Origin: Ricinus communis
Taxonomy: Eukaryota > Streptophyta > Magnoliopsida > Malpighiales > Euphorbiaceae
Direction of reading: 5' to 3'
NCBI RefSeq assembly: GCF_019578655.1
Contig: NC_063257.1
Span: 13,144,001-13,208,000, forward strand
Length of the DNA stretch: 64,000 nt
Shown here: positions 14,401 through 23,302 of the stretch, in pieces
How the letters are laid out: each line of letters opens with the position of its first letter
Numbering within the stretch: position 1 is the first letter of the stretch
Notes under the pieces: generated by a model
What the model saw: only the letters and a program-made list of their open reading frames with translations
Databases searched by the model: none
What the model was told of the DNA's origin: nothing
Program-made: the position numbers and the translations under genes

Positions 14401-14738
14401 GCTTGAAGGTCCAGAATTGGTACAAGAAATAGTGGATAAAATAGAGATAGTTAAAAAGAATTTGAAAGTAGCCTGAAGGCAAGATGCATGAAAAGAGTTA
14501 TGCTGATTTGCATCGAAGGGAAATGAAATATATTGTGGGTGATAAAGTTTTTTTGCGGGTATCACCATGGAAAGGAATATTAAGGTTTGGTAAACAAGGA
14601 AAATTGAGTCCGAGGTATATAGGACCTTATGAAATTATTGAAAGAGTTGGACCATTGGCATATAGGTTAGCATTACCTACAGAGTTGTCTTTTATTCATG
14701 ATGTTTTTTACGTTTCTATGTTGAGGCGATATAGATAA
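11461..14738 (+). pseudogene. pol of the Tekay-type element: protease, RT, RNase H, integrase
   Basis: Domains in order. Protease, with active-site block LIDPGSTCSFIS near 11608-11643. Reverse transcriptase from about 12100, with its catalytic FIDD box near 12616-12627 ([13 protein letters not shown]). RNase H from about 13040 (YTDAS ... TDHKSL). Integrase from about 13670, with an HHCC finger (H...H, CLTCQQ), first catalytic Asp in [10 protein letters not shown], second in LDRDPRF, and Glu in GQSERTIQ; its C-terminal GDKVFLRVSPWKG block is in another frame at 14484-14738. Defects: TGA for Trp at 11836, TAG for Gln at 12394, an extra base near 14023, TAG at 14123, 14135 and 14282, and a disrupted stretch around 14474. 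Most stops are C-to-T or G-to-A changes. Confidence 0.93.
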
Positions 14739-14741
14739 GAT

Positions 14742-14987
14742 CCTAGTCATATTATTCTAGAGCCAGAGATAGAAATCACAGAAAAGTTGACATATGTGGA
14801 AGAAGCGATAGAAATTCTTGATCGAAGGGTTAAAAAATTGAGAAATAAAGACATTCCTATGGACAAAATTAAGTGGAGTCATCATTCACCAAGAGAAGCA
14901 ACTTGGGAAGTGGAAGAGCATATGAGACAGAAGTATCCGCATCTATTCCATAATAATGTTGGTGAGTTGTTAAAATTTCGGGGATGA
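14742..14987 (+). pseudogene. Chromodomain tail of the Tekay-type integrase
   Basis: Encodes EEAIEILDRRVKKLRNKDIP, IKWSHHSPREATWEVEEHM and YPHLF, the group II chromodomain found at the integrase C-terminus of plant chromoviruses. It is thought to steer integration to chromatin with particular histone marks. It is cut from the upstream integrase frame by a TAA at 14736. In a live element it would be fused to it. Confidence 0.9.
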
Positions 14988-14995
14988 AATTTCTT

Positions 14996-15009
14996 AAGGA
15001 AGGGAGAGT
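14996..15009 (+). promoter_or_regulatory. Polypurine tract
   Basis: AAGGAAGGGAGAGT immediately before the 3' LTR, the usual plus-strand primer site of LTR elements. Confidence 0.8.
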
Positions 15010-17293
15010 TGTAACGCCTGCATTTTCTCATCATACATGTTATGTGCATTTACATTTAATCATTGAGCATATGATGGTATATTAATAATATTTTTATTTT
15101 ATGAGAATAGATATATATTAATTATAAGTAGAGAATAAAAAGCATGATATTAGATTATTAATTTAGATAAGTTGATTAAGTACTTGGATTATGTGTATTA
15201 AGCCTTAAGACTTAATTGAACAAATAGTTGAAGGTTGGATAAATAGATTGGACTTAAAAGATACAATTAAAAGTTAGTACCTATGTATGGTTAGTAAGAA
15301 TTAATTTAGGATGATAAAACTAGTTTAAGTAGGTGGTGGCATTGAGAGATGAATCTTGGAAATTGGAACCATGAACAAGCTCATTTTACTTCTTCATTTC
15401 TCTAAAATTCGTACATGACCAAAAACTCAAAATTTGGAACAAGAGAGAGGAGTGGAATACCTAGAAAAACTTAAGAGTAAGATAGGATTTTACCAACTAT
15501 TGAAGGAGCCAAGCTAAAGCTAAAGGATTTGAGCATATTAGCAACCCAAAAGCTGAAATTGGTGAGTTGTTACTTGAGTATTATTAATTTGTCATTAGGG
15601 TTCTTGATTATAAATTGAGAAAACTTCAATTGACACTTTCATTGATTAATTAAAGGTCTGATTATCATGAATTAGTTTAGTATTGAATAATTGCATAGAG
15701 ATTAAGCTTGATTTAAGTTTAAGTATGTCAAGACAGAAAGCTGTCAAAATTCCAGCAACCTTAATGTTCTGTAATTTGGGCATAACATGCATTATATAAG
15801 TCCAAATTAAGCTTAATTAGTGTCTATGAGAATTTTGAAGAGTCCTCTATAACTTTGTAGTTTTGTGATTTTGCTATTTTTGCCGTTTTAGTTTCTTAAA
15901 TTGAGCAAATAGATTGCTGTATGACCCTTGCTCAGTAATTTGGGAATAATTAAATCTATAGAAGTCAGAATTGAGTAATTCTTCTTAGAGATGAAACTAG
16001 ACACATAAAGGTATATGTCTATTTAATATGAGATTTTTGTATTAAGCCAATTTTTTCCAGCAATAAATATACTTTGATACTAAATTCTGTCTAGAAAACA
16101 AAGATGTTAGAGATTAGTTTTATGCAATTTATTTGATGTAAATTTGAGTTAAATTGGTATATAGCTAGATGGAACATGTTTATATGATATTAAAACAGTA
16201 ATTGATAGTCTTAGAGGAAGAGTTAGACCTATAAATTAGAGAGGGGATGACCTTGTAATGCATTAGAACTAGCATTTACATGAATATTTGGAATATGCAT
16301 GAAATGTGAATTGATGAATGTGTTAACAGGAACTCAAAGGCCTGGAAAGGAAGTTGTGGAGAAAGGAAGTTCTTCTATGATGAAGGAATAAGTGTATTTT
16401 GAGTAAGTAAATAGTTAGTATTTGCTATGTTCATATATTTAATCAAATATTCCGCGAATGGTTGTGTTTGCTTAATATTGTATTATGTTTGAATGAATGA
16501 GATGGAAATGATTGGTGTTGAGTAGAACAATTGTTATTGCTTGAATATGATATAAGTGAAATGATTGAATTATGATGTTAGGTGCATATGTGCATGTGAA
16601 TGGTGGATTCTCCTGTGAAAAAAAAATATAAAGCCTTAGGATGCTAAAGCCTAGAGAGGCTATAAAAGTGTGTAATGCGAGGATGAGGCGGAGCAGCTTA
16701 CGTGTGCAATAGGTGAGGATGAGGTATAGCAGCACATTAAAGGGGATCCACAAGCCGTGAAAACTAACCATAATTGCTGAATTGTATTTTTTCTATGATG
16801 GTTGTAATGAATTGAGTAGAATGGTATAAATTTATGCCTAAATTATGAATCATGGTAAGTTATGTGATTGGGTGGAAATTTGTATTAAGTGTATGTGATA
16901 TAGATTATATTGATTATTTATTTACTGAGCTGGAGACTCACCCCTCTCCAAAATTTTTCTTTTCAGGTTTGTAAATAGTAATGCATCCGTTAGTTGTATC
17001 TGAAGTCTAGCTTTTAGCAGTTTTGCCAGGTTGGGCCAGTTTTGTGGAGTCTCCTCCTGATGCATTTTGTATGCAGTTATGTGATGTATATGGAAGTGTG
17101 CCTTGTAAGGCATAAGAAGATGTTTTGAATACTTGTTAAATGATGTTTAAGTATAATCATATGTTTATGTGTTAATAACCTTTTGATTCTTAACAATCTG
17201 CATATTGACCTATCTACATGTAGTATATGGTCTATGATGCTTGTATGCTACCTGGCTAATATCTATTGGTTAGCATGTAACGGGGGTGTGACA
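15010..17293 (+). repeat. 3' LTR of the Tekay-type element
   Basis: Starts TGTAACGCCTGC and ends GGGGGTGTGACA, with target duplication CTTTT directly after. Matches the 5' LTR with scattered mainly transition differences and a few small indels. Short open frames inside are chance. Confidence 0.93.
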
Positions 17294-17368
17294 CTTTTTC
17301 TAGCTCATGAGGTATCTTCCACTTCGCATTCTTCTTATCACTGCATTATTCAAATATGTTTTTTTTAA
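17294..17368 (+). pseudogene. PMD protein relic, right part
   Basis: Directly after the 3' LTR the PMD reading frame resumes, with residues including EVSSTSHSSYH, continuing from the DPLF residues encoded just before 7862. The two parts belong to one exon split by the retrotransposon. The recognisable part ends near 17368. Confidence 0.6.
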
Positions 17369-17876
17369 TGCTTGGTTGGTGATGGCCATAGGTGTTGGCT
17401 ATCTTTATTTGGTTTAGTTGAATTTGAACTTTGGTTTTCTTTAATGTTTGATCAAGTCTTGATCTTTCTTCAACTATGCTTTGTGTTTGTATTTTCTTTT
17501 TCTGGAAAAAGGTGGCCTTATTTCTCTCTTGCTACTTCATGTAGCCATTTCAATTTACCTTGAACATACTTGCACACAACCAAATCTTCTGCATCATGCA
17601 GTCATTCATTTCATGCATTCACTTCACTCTACCTCAGCACACTTACACTTTCAGCCATTTTGCATCATGCAACTATATGTTTTGTTGCATTTCTACATAA
17701 TCTTATTAGCCAAAATATAATAAAACAAGAGGAATAGGAGAAGAATAGGAGAAGTGGCCATGAGGCCTATTTTCATTAATCTAAATTTCAATGGCTCTAA
17801 AGCCAACTTACAAAGAAAAAGAAAAAGAACTAAAGCTAAGACAAACTAAGTAAAAGAATGGTCATTTTTTGGCCTT
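17369..17876. other. Unassigned stretch between PMD and gypsy relics
   Basis: Pyrimidine-rich, low-complexity DNA with a few short frames. I see no conserved domain. It may include the 3' non-coding part of the minus-strand gypsy relic that begins beside it. Confidence 0.3.
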
Positions 17877-18310
17877 ACAAATCTCTAAACAATTAGAAAT
17901 ATCATTTTCAGATCCTTCAAGCTGTGGATTGGCTTTTACACTCCAACTCTCTCCTTTTTCATCATCTCCCACATAGTGGAAAAATATTTCTTTAAGTACT
18001 TTCCATTAATGTATCTTTTGTGTGGTTTGTCTTTCAAACTAGACAATCAATACGCATTACCTTCCAATACCTTATAAATTTTAAATAGACTTTCCCAATT
18101 CGGAGACCATTTTACTCAGTTCTCTATCCTTCATTCCTACAAGTAATGTCATTTTCCAAACTAAGTCCCCATCATCATATGACTTTTTTCCTACTCTTTT
18201 ATTGTATAGTCTGGCTACCTTCTTTTCTTGGGCAATTAGATTGTTAAGAGCTTGCATTCTTTCCTCATATATCTATTCTAATTCCATCACCATGGGCTCA
18301 TTGTATTATG
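17877..18310 (-). pseudogene. Gypsy integrase C-terminal relic (downstream part)
   Basis: The minus strand gives IYEERMQALNNLIAQEKKVA, YNKRV, GDLVWKM, KDRELSKWSPNWE, FKIYKVLEGNAYWL and INGKYLKKYF blocks. These are the typical C-terminus of a plant Ty3/gypsy integrase, where the GDLVWK block is DNA-binding. There are stops in frame. It is separated from its upstream part (18473-18640) by the plastid-derived insertion. No LTRs could be assigned, so it is a truncated old copy. Confidence 0.78.
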
Positions 18311-18472
18311 ACTTTTTGGCCGGTTGTGGGCGAGGAGGGATTTGAACCCCCGACATCGTGGTTCGTAGCCACGTGTTCTAATCCTCTAAGCTACAGGCCC
18401 CACCCCGTCTCCACTGGATCTGCTCCCGGGAGTACCCTAAATAAGGAACCTTTCCTCTCCCCAGCCATTTTA
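18311..18472. other. Nuclear plastid DNA insertion (NUPT) with trnR-ACG and flank
   Basis: About 160 bp match, from memory of the chloroplast inverted repeat, the trnR-ACG gene plus the spacer toward rrn5. Recognisable are CCGGTTGTGGGCGAGGAGGG on one side, and CCCCGTCTCCACTGGATCTG and CTTTCCTCTCCCCAGCCATTT on the other. It sits between two halves of a gypsy integrase relic, so the plastid fragment entered that relic. The ends are approximate (within about 15 bp). Confidence 0.8.
18327..18400 (-). tRNA. trnR-ACG: tRNA-Arg(ACG) of plastid origin, decayed copy
   Basis: 74-nt cloverleaf on the minus strand: GGGCCTGTAGCTTAGAGG at the 5' end, anticodon loop CTACGAA (anticodon at 18366-18364), GGGGGTTCAAATCCC T-arm, then CTCGCCCA at the end. 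Compared with the chloroplast tRNA as I know it, there are four differences, all C-to-T or G-to-A: in the D arm, at the D/anticodon stem boundary, in the anticodon stem and in the T loop. The GAACACG change and the altered T loop (TTCAAAT instead of TTCGAAT) make function unlikely. Treat as a tRNA pseudogene within a NUPT. Confidence 0.85.
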
Positions 18473-18640
18473 GGTGCAAACCATTATGTTTTTCTACTCT
18501 TAATGAAGGAACTACTACCTCTATAGGCAACACAATATTATGACCATAAGTAAGGGAAAATGGACTCACACCTGTATAACTAGATACAAAACAATAAATG
18601 ATTAGGGGAGAGGTTTTAAGTGAGTGCAAAACATAATGCA
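18473..18640 (-). pseudogene. Gypsy integrase relic (upstream part)
   Basis: The minus strand gives TGVSPFSLTYGHN and VLPIEVVVPSLRVEK. This is the conserved stretch following the integrase core in plant gypsy elements, where the family usually has TGATPFSLVYG. It reads into the plastid insertion at its downstream end and continues as 17877-18310 beyond it. The recognisable match starts near 18579; above that the DNA already matches the kinase-intron repeat. Confidence 0.75.
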
Positions 18641-19070
18641 GCTTTTCTTGTGCATTTTATTTTTGTTGGAATTCCTATTAGTCATTGTTTTCTCTTGGTT
18701 TGTCCTATTCCCTCCACCTTCCTCCACCTCTCTAAGAAAAAAATGAGAAAAATAGACAAAAGGACTTTGAAGGAAGTATTACTTCAATGACGTTGACCTC
18801 AATTATGCTACAGAATTTTATAGATCAGTTATGAATAAATAAATCTAAAGGCTCTTACTTAAGATCGAGGCTTGAAGTTGATGATAGAATTCGGCAACCC
18901 ATGGCAGACTTTACCTTATTGCTCCTTCAAAGTTTTGGTGTTCTGCGTATTATATAGAAGAACTTGCAAAAATTGCCTAAATGAATTTTCACTTGCATTT
19001 TGTTTCTTATGTCATACTTTAGCACTGCCTAGGTCTAGTCATTTGGTTGAAGGTTTGATTACATTAATAA
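18579..19070 (+). repeat. Direct repeat A: intron piece of the FGGY kinase relic
   Basis: Matches 20606-21298 in blocks: AACAATAAATGATTAGG, GTTGGAATTCCTATTAGTC, GGACTTTGA with a following GTATTAC, GCTTGAAGTTGAT, and a shared AGCACTGCC with TCTAGTCATTTG. The two copies diverge at several points and copy B holds extra sequence. Repeat A precedes the last exon (19433). Repeat B follows the next-to-last exon (20422). So this is intron sequence of one duplicated gene. Confidence 0.75.
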
Positions 19071-19432
19071 ACCACCTCTGCATAGCCTTAAACTACATTA
19101 ATTTATTTTTCTACTCAGCACTGCCTTTACTAGTCAATATGTTTGGAATAGTTATCTGTTATGTTTGATTAGTAACAACTTGTTATCTTGTTGTCAATGG
19201 TACATGGATTGGCTCCCGTTAATTTCAAAATCAATAGGAGTTGTATGTTACTATATAAAATAAAATAGGGTGCAAACTGAGAGGACTGTAGCTGCTAACC
19301 TGGGATATTCTAAAATGTAAATAGCTGCTAACCTGGGATTAAGACTTGTGCAAACTGTTCTACTCTGTTGTCATATATATTTTTTTATTAATATCCACTT
19401 GATTAAATGTAATTAACCTGATCCTTTTCCAG

Positions 19433-19555
19433 GTCATTCATCCATCAAAAGACTCAAAGTTGAAGTAGTATCATGATGCCAAATACCGAGTATTCTGGGA
19501 GCTTTATGAGCAGCAACTATCTCAACGTGCATTAATTGCTAAAGCTTTGGAATAG
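19433..19555 (+). pseudogene. FGGY-family carbohydrate kinase relic, last exon
   Basis: After a TTTTCCAG acceptor the frame reads VIHPSKDSKLK, stop, YHDAKYRVFWELYEQQLSQR, ALIAKALE, stop. This matches the C-terminal end of the plant FGGY carbohydrate kinase (ribulokinase-like, phosphorylating a sugar or polyol with ATP). A TAG at 19466 replaces an expected Lys. The natural stop is at 19553. The preceding exon is not upstream but 1 kb downstream at 20422, so the gene is broken and rearranged. Confidence 0.78.
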
Positions 19556-20421
19556 GTCCTCCTGCTACTCAGGACTTGTGTAAACTTGTGCAGGATCATA
19601 GGAATTTGATAAAATCTGAGAAAGAAATCTTTATAAAGTTGATTGGCATTTTCACCAGGTACATAACCCAGAGATTTTACAATAGTTCAGAGCTTTGAAA
19701 ATAAATGATGCTTCTGATTTATTATTTTTTGTCAACTTGTTATTGATTCCACCATTGGAATGCCTTCACACTTAAAGCCTCAAGGTCTTTGACTAGAAAG
19801 TTTCGAACAATCTCATGTCTTTGTGGATTAATGATTCTATGTGAATTAAATTGAGGCAGAGAGAGGTTACCTAATATCTGCAATTTACACAATATTTAAA
19901 TAAAATACATAAAGAGAAAAAGAAACTATCAACATAAACAAGAAATTGTGTTTGATAAAATTATCTATGGTTGGTGCTGTTTATGTGTTTAATGACGTAG
20001 ACATCAATTTAATTATTTTTTTCTCCTTTCTATTAAAGTGTCGCATTTATTATTCTTCTAAAATAATTTTATTAAAATAAATAACAAATATTTTATTTTA
20101 ATATTAAATTAGTAAATTTAAGGGATATAAGAAATAATTTAAATTTTTATTTATTCTTAAAAAATTCAAATTAAGTTATTTTAAATTAAAATTAAAAGAG
20201 TAGTAAATAACATTAACGAAATAATGAAAAGGTTAATTTAGTCTATTCATTTTAAAACTAAGAGTTGGTGAAAAGTTTCAAATTTGAGTTGTGAATTGAA
20301 CACTAGTTTTTTAAGACTGATAGCTTGCTCTGACTACTTTTGAGAATAATAGTTTTATGTTATTTTTTTAGTGTTGTGCATGTTAACAAACTTAATGCTT
20401 AGTTGTTCATGATTGGTGCAG
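19556..20421. other. 3' flank of the kinase relic and start of the second copy
   Basis: No coding sequence recognised. The first part should be the former 3' untranslated region. The part before 20422 looks like the intron that ends at the GGTGCAG acceptor. Confidence 0.4.
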
Positions 20422-20547
20422 GTTGCCCTATTGTACTACCACGAGAAAGCAATCATGTTTTATTGGGTGCTGCTATTCTTGGTGCTGTTGCTGCAAAAAT
20501 ATGCCAATCTTTGTGAGGCGACGAGGGCCCTGAATGCAGCCAGTTAG
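20422..20547 (+). pseudogene. FGGY-family carbohydrate kinase relic, next-to-last exon
   Basis: After GGTGCAG the frame reads CPIVLPRESNHVLLGAAILG, AVAAKICQSL, then TGA at 20514. One frame over, EATRALNAAS continues to a GT donor at 20548. This is the conserved FGGY C-terminal domain block (GCPI.LPRE...LLGAAILGA) that binds nucleotide near the hinge. The frameshift near 20513 and the missing upstream and downstream exons make it a pseudogene. It is followed by intron sequence (repeat B), then the similarity stops near 21298 before any last exon. Confidence 0.8.
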
Positions 20548-20605
20548 GTATGCATCAAATCTTGTTTCTAAATTTTAAGTTGAATAACTTTTATGACAAA
20601 TCACT

Positions 20606-21298
20606 AGGTACAGAACAATAAATGATTAGGACAATGTTTTTTCAGTAAGTGCACAATATCATGCAGCTTTCTTGTTCGTTTTGTTTTTGTTGGAACTCCT
20701 ATTAGTCATTGTTTTCTCCTGGTCCATCCCACTCCTTCCACCTCTCTCTAAGTTTATAAATGAAAAGCCAGACAAAAAGGACTTTGAGCAAAGTATTACT
20801 CCAATGACATTAACCTGCAAATCGATTATGCTACAAATTTTTACAACTCAGTTGTGAATGTTTTTAAATAAATCCAAAGGCCCCTGCGTAAGATTGGTGC
20901 TTGAAGTTGATAGTAGAATTTGGTAACACATGTGAGTAAGTTCTATGACCTTAGAGCCAAGCTGGCTAGCGATTGACTGATCGACTTCTTGAATGAAGTT
21001 TTAAGTGCCTAATACGTAGCTTGTCTACTAGATTTTGTTTTTAACCTTTAAGTATACTGTTGTGATTTTTAAGACCGGCTGCAAATATCCAAATTCAGTA
21101 AACCTGCAATAAGCAGGGAACTACCTCAAGGCATATTTTACTTCATTGTTCCTTCAATCTTTTGGTGTTTTGTGTATTTTAGAGAAGAAGTTGCAGAAAA
21201 TGCCTAGATGAACCTGCACTCTGAATTCTGTTTCTTTTCTAATGCTTTAGCACTGCCCAGATCTAGTCATTTGATTGATGTTTTGGTTACATTTACAT
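20606..21298 (+). repeat. Direct repeat B: intron piece of the second kinase copy
   Basis: Counterpart of 18579-19070; see that entry for the shared blocks. It starts 58 bp after the exon donor. The similarity ends near 21298, where AT-rich unrelated sequence begins. Confidence 0.75.
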
Positions 21299-21391
21299 GT
21301 CCTCTTGTCTGAGTAAGTTAGAATATACCAATTTATTTTTAATTTATATCCCGTTTCATTTTTAAATTTAATATCTCAAGTAACCATTTTT

Positions 21392-21442
21392 ATGGTAATT
21401 ATTTTTTTCGTAATTATTTTTTTCGTAATTATTTTTTTCTCT
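21392..21442. repeat. Short tandem repeat, 15-bp unit
   Basis: Three units of GTAATTATTTTTTTC in an otherwise AT-rich, gene-free stretch (21300-21848). Confidence 0.8.
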
Positions 21443-21848
21443 CTACATATTCTCTACAATTTTTACTATTCACCATCCTCTACCTCTAGTTATCTCTTTG
21501 CATGTCTATGGTAAAGTCCTCTTTGATGAAATCCAACTCCATTTCTAAGATTAGTACCTTTACATAATCTCTAAATAATTCCATGATTAGGTTAGTAGCT
21601 AATTTTTAATTTTATTAAGTTTCATGATGAAGTGAGTAAGAGCTTTGGGTTACTTCAAATGATGATTATTGACTATGTTGGGATATTTTAATTTTTTTTC
21701 TTTAAATTGCTTTATTCTTTTTTTATGATTGAATTGAATTACTTGTGATAGTGTGATGAGAATTGTTGTGTGTACCGCATGTGGGGATGGGTAATAGGAT
21801 TAGAACTCAAGAATTTGTAAACTCTCATTTGTCTATTTCTGATTAGAT

Positions 21849-23294
21849 TAGGGCCGAGCACGGATCGGTACAGTTCGGTTATCTATAAATCACCAGTACC
21901 ATACCAAACCTCGGTTCTTTTAAAATTGAAGGTACCAGTACTGTACCAAACATAAAAGGATCCGTACCGTATTGTACCAATTTTTACGGTTAAATACAGT
22001 TCGGTTCAGTGCTATTTTCGGTTCTAAAAAATTTTAAAAAATACAACTTTAATCTCATCTTTAATCAAACACATTTAGAGAAAATATGATTACCAACCTA
22101 AAGAAAGTAGCATGAAAATCTGAATTAAAATTGCAATCACATTCTTAACAATATGTTTTGCAATTCAGTCACTTGCAAGTATAACAATTCATTCATTGTT
22201 CAAATACAAACCATTAAAATATATGTTATTGCTAGCATAAATATATTTTGCAGATGATAATCATTAAAATAAAATATTTTTCACAGTTGCAGCCAACAAT
22301 CTACCCATCAAAAATAAAAATAAAAAAGAAAAAAAGAAAAGAAAAATATCCGGGACTAAACAACGACGACATAATTATGGAAAGAGAGAGCGCTAAAGAG
22401 GAAGACGTCTATGTGAACCAATTCTTGCTTCTGCATTTTTGCGAGCCAATTATGCGTGGCGCTAAAGAGGAAGACGTCTAGTCGAGCCAATTTCTTTCTT
22501 CTTCCTTTTGATTTTCTGTCTAGAAATTTGCTTTAGGAATTTTATTTTTCTGAATTGAAAATTGAGAGGTGCGGTGGTGTATTCTAAAGAGGAAGATGTC
22601 TACGCAAGCGATTTTCTTCCTTCCTTTTGATTTTCTATTCAGGAATTTGCTTTAGGGATTTTGTCTTTCTGAATTGCAAAATGGGAGATGCGACGGTGTA
22701 TTCTAAAGAGAAAGACGGTGTGTTCAAATTGTTAGGTGTATGCTTGTAGTATGTGGTAAGAAAAGATATTACGGTTAAGTTAGTAGATAGTAAATTATAA
22801 ATTTAATGTTAGATATGTATATTAGTATCAATATACTATATGATATATTAATATACAACTTATATTTTTTTTATAAAGTATAAAGTACATTATAATATTA
22901 TAGTTATTTTTAATATGTAGTATTTTTTGTTATTTCGATAATACTTGCTTGAATTATATAAAATGATAAATATAAAATAATTTTTTTATAGAGTATAAAG
23001 TATTTTATAATATTATTGTTATTTTTAATAGATATTTATATAATATAAATAATTATTAATAAATATATGTAAAAAATTTGGTTCTACGGTTTGGTCTGGA
23101 TCAATACAAAACGGATCGGCTCTGGTACGGTTATGGTACGGTTTTTACTAAAGAACCAGTACTATACCGTAATAGAAAAAAAATTCGGATCAGTTCAATT
23201 CGGTTATAAAAAATTTTGGTTATTTCAGTTATGATATTTTTCGATACGGTTAATCGGTTCGAGTGGGAATCACCGAGATCCATGCTCAGCCCTA
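21849..23294. mobile_element. Non-autonomous hAT element with 8-bp target duplication
   Basis: 1446 bp. Terminal inverted repeats: left TAGGGCCGAGCACGGATC, right (reverse complement) TAGGGCTGAGCATGGATC. Flanked by a perfect 8-bp duplication GATTAGAT at 21841-21848 and 23295-23302. The TAGGGNNGAGCA end and 8-bp duplication are hAT hallmarks. Both ends are rich in CGGTACGGTT and TTCGGTT motifs, likely subterminal binding sites for the transposase. There is no transposase; the longest frame (22248-22481) is not hAT-like. It would have needed an autonomous partner. Confidence 0.92.
22393..22740. repeat. Internal tandem repeats of the hAT element
   Basis: CTAAAGAGGAAGACGTCTA-type blocks start at 22393, 22462, 22584 and 22703. 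The 122- and 119-bp units also share TTCCTTTTGATTTTCT and AATTTGCTTTAGG. This GC-richer core differs from the AT-rich arms and could be captured host DNA that was then amplified. Confidence 0.75.
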
Positions 23295-23302
23295 GATTAG
23301 AT

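Larger units (their letters stand above)
7863..17293 (+). mobile_element. Ty3/gypsy chromovirus, Tekay/Del-type, full-length but mutated
   Basis: 9431-bp LTR retrotransposon with 2304-bp (left) and 2284-bp (right) LTRs, both TG...CA. It has an initiator-Met tRNA primer site, gag with a CCHC knuckle, protease, reverse transcriptase, RNase H, integrase, then a chromodomain at the C-terminus, a polypurine tract, and a 5-bp CTTTT target duplication. The domain order and the chromodomain ending near the 3' LTR are typical of chromoviruses; the LTR length fits Tekay. About 15 mismatches fall in the first 260 aligned LTR bases (counted by eye, mostly transitions), so the insertion is not recent. Pol carries several stops and a frameshift, so this copy cannot make its own enzymes. 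Confidence 0.93.

Noticed and set aside
16472..16771. 99-codon minus-strand frame, also seen in shorter form at 9407-9649
   Set aside because: Present in both LTRs of the Tekay element; LTR sequence, not a gene.
18308..18526. Plus-strand frame reading VVGEEGFEPPTSWFVATCSN
   Set aside because: This is the well-known false peptide from translating a tRNA gene on the opposite strand (trnR-ACG).
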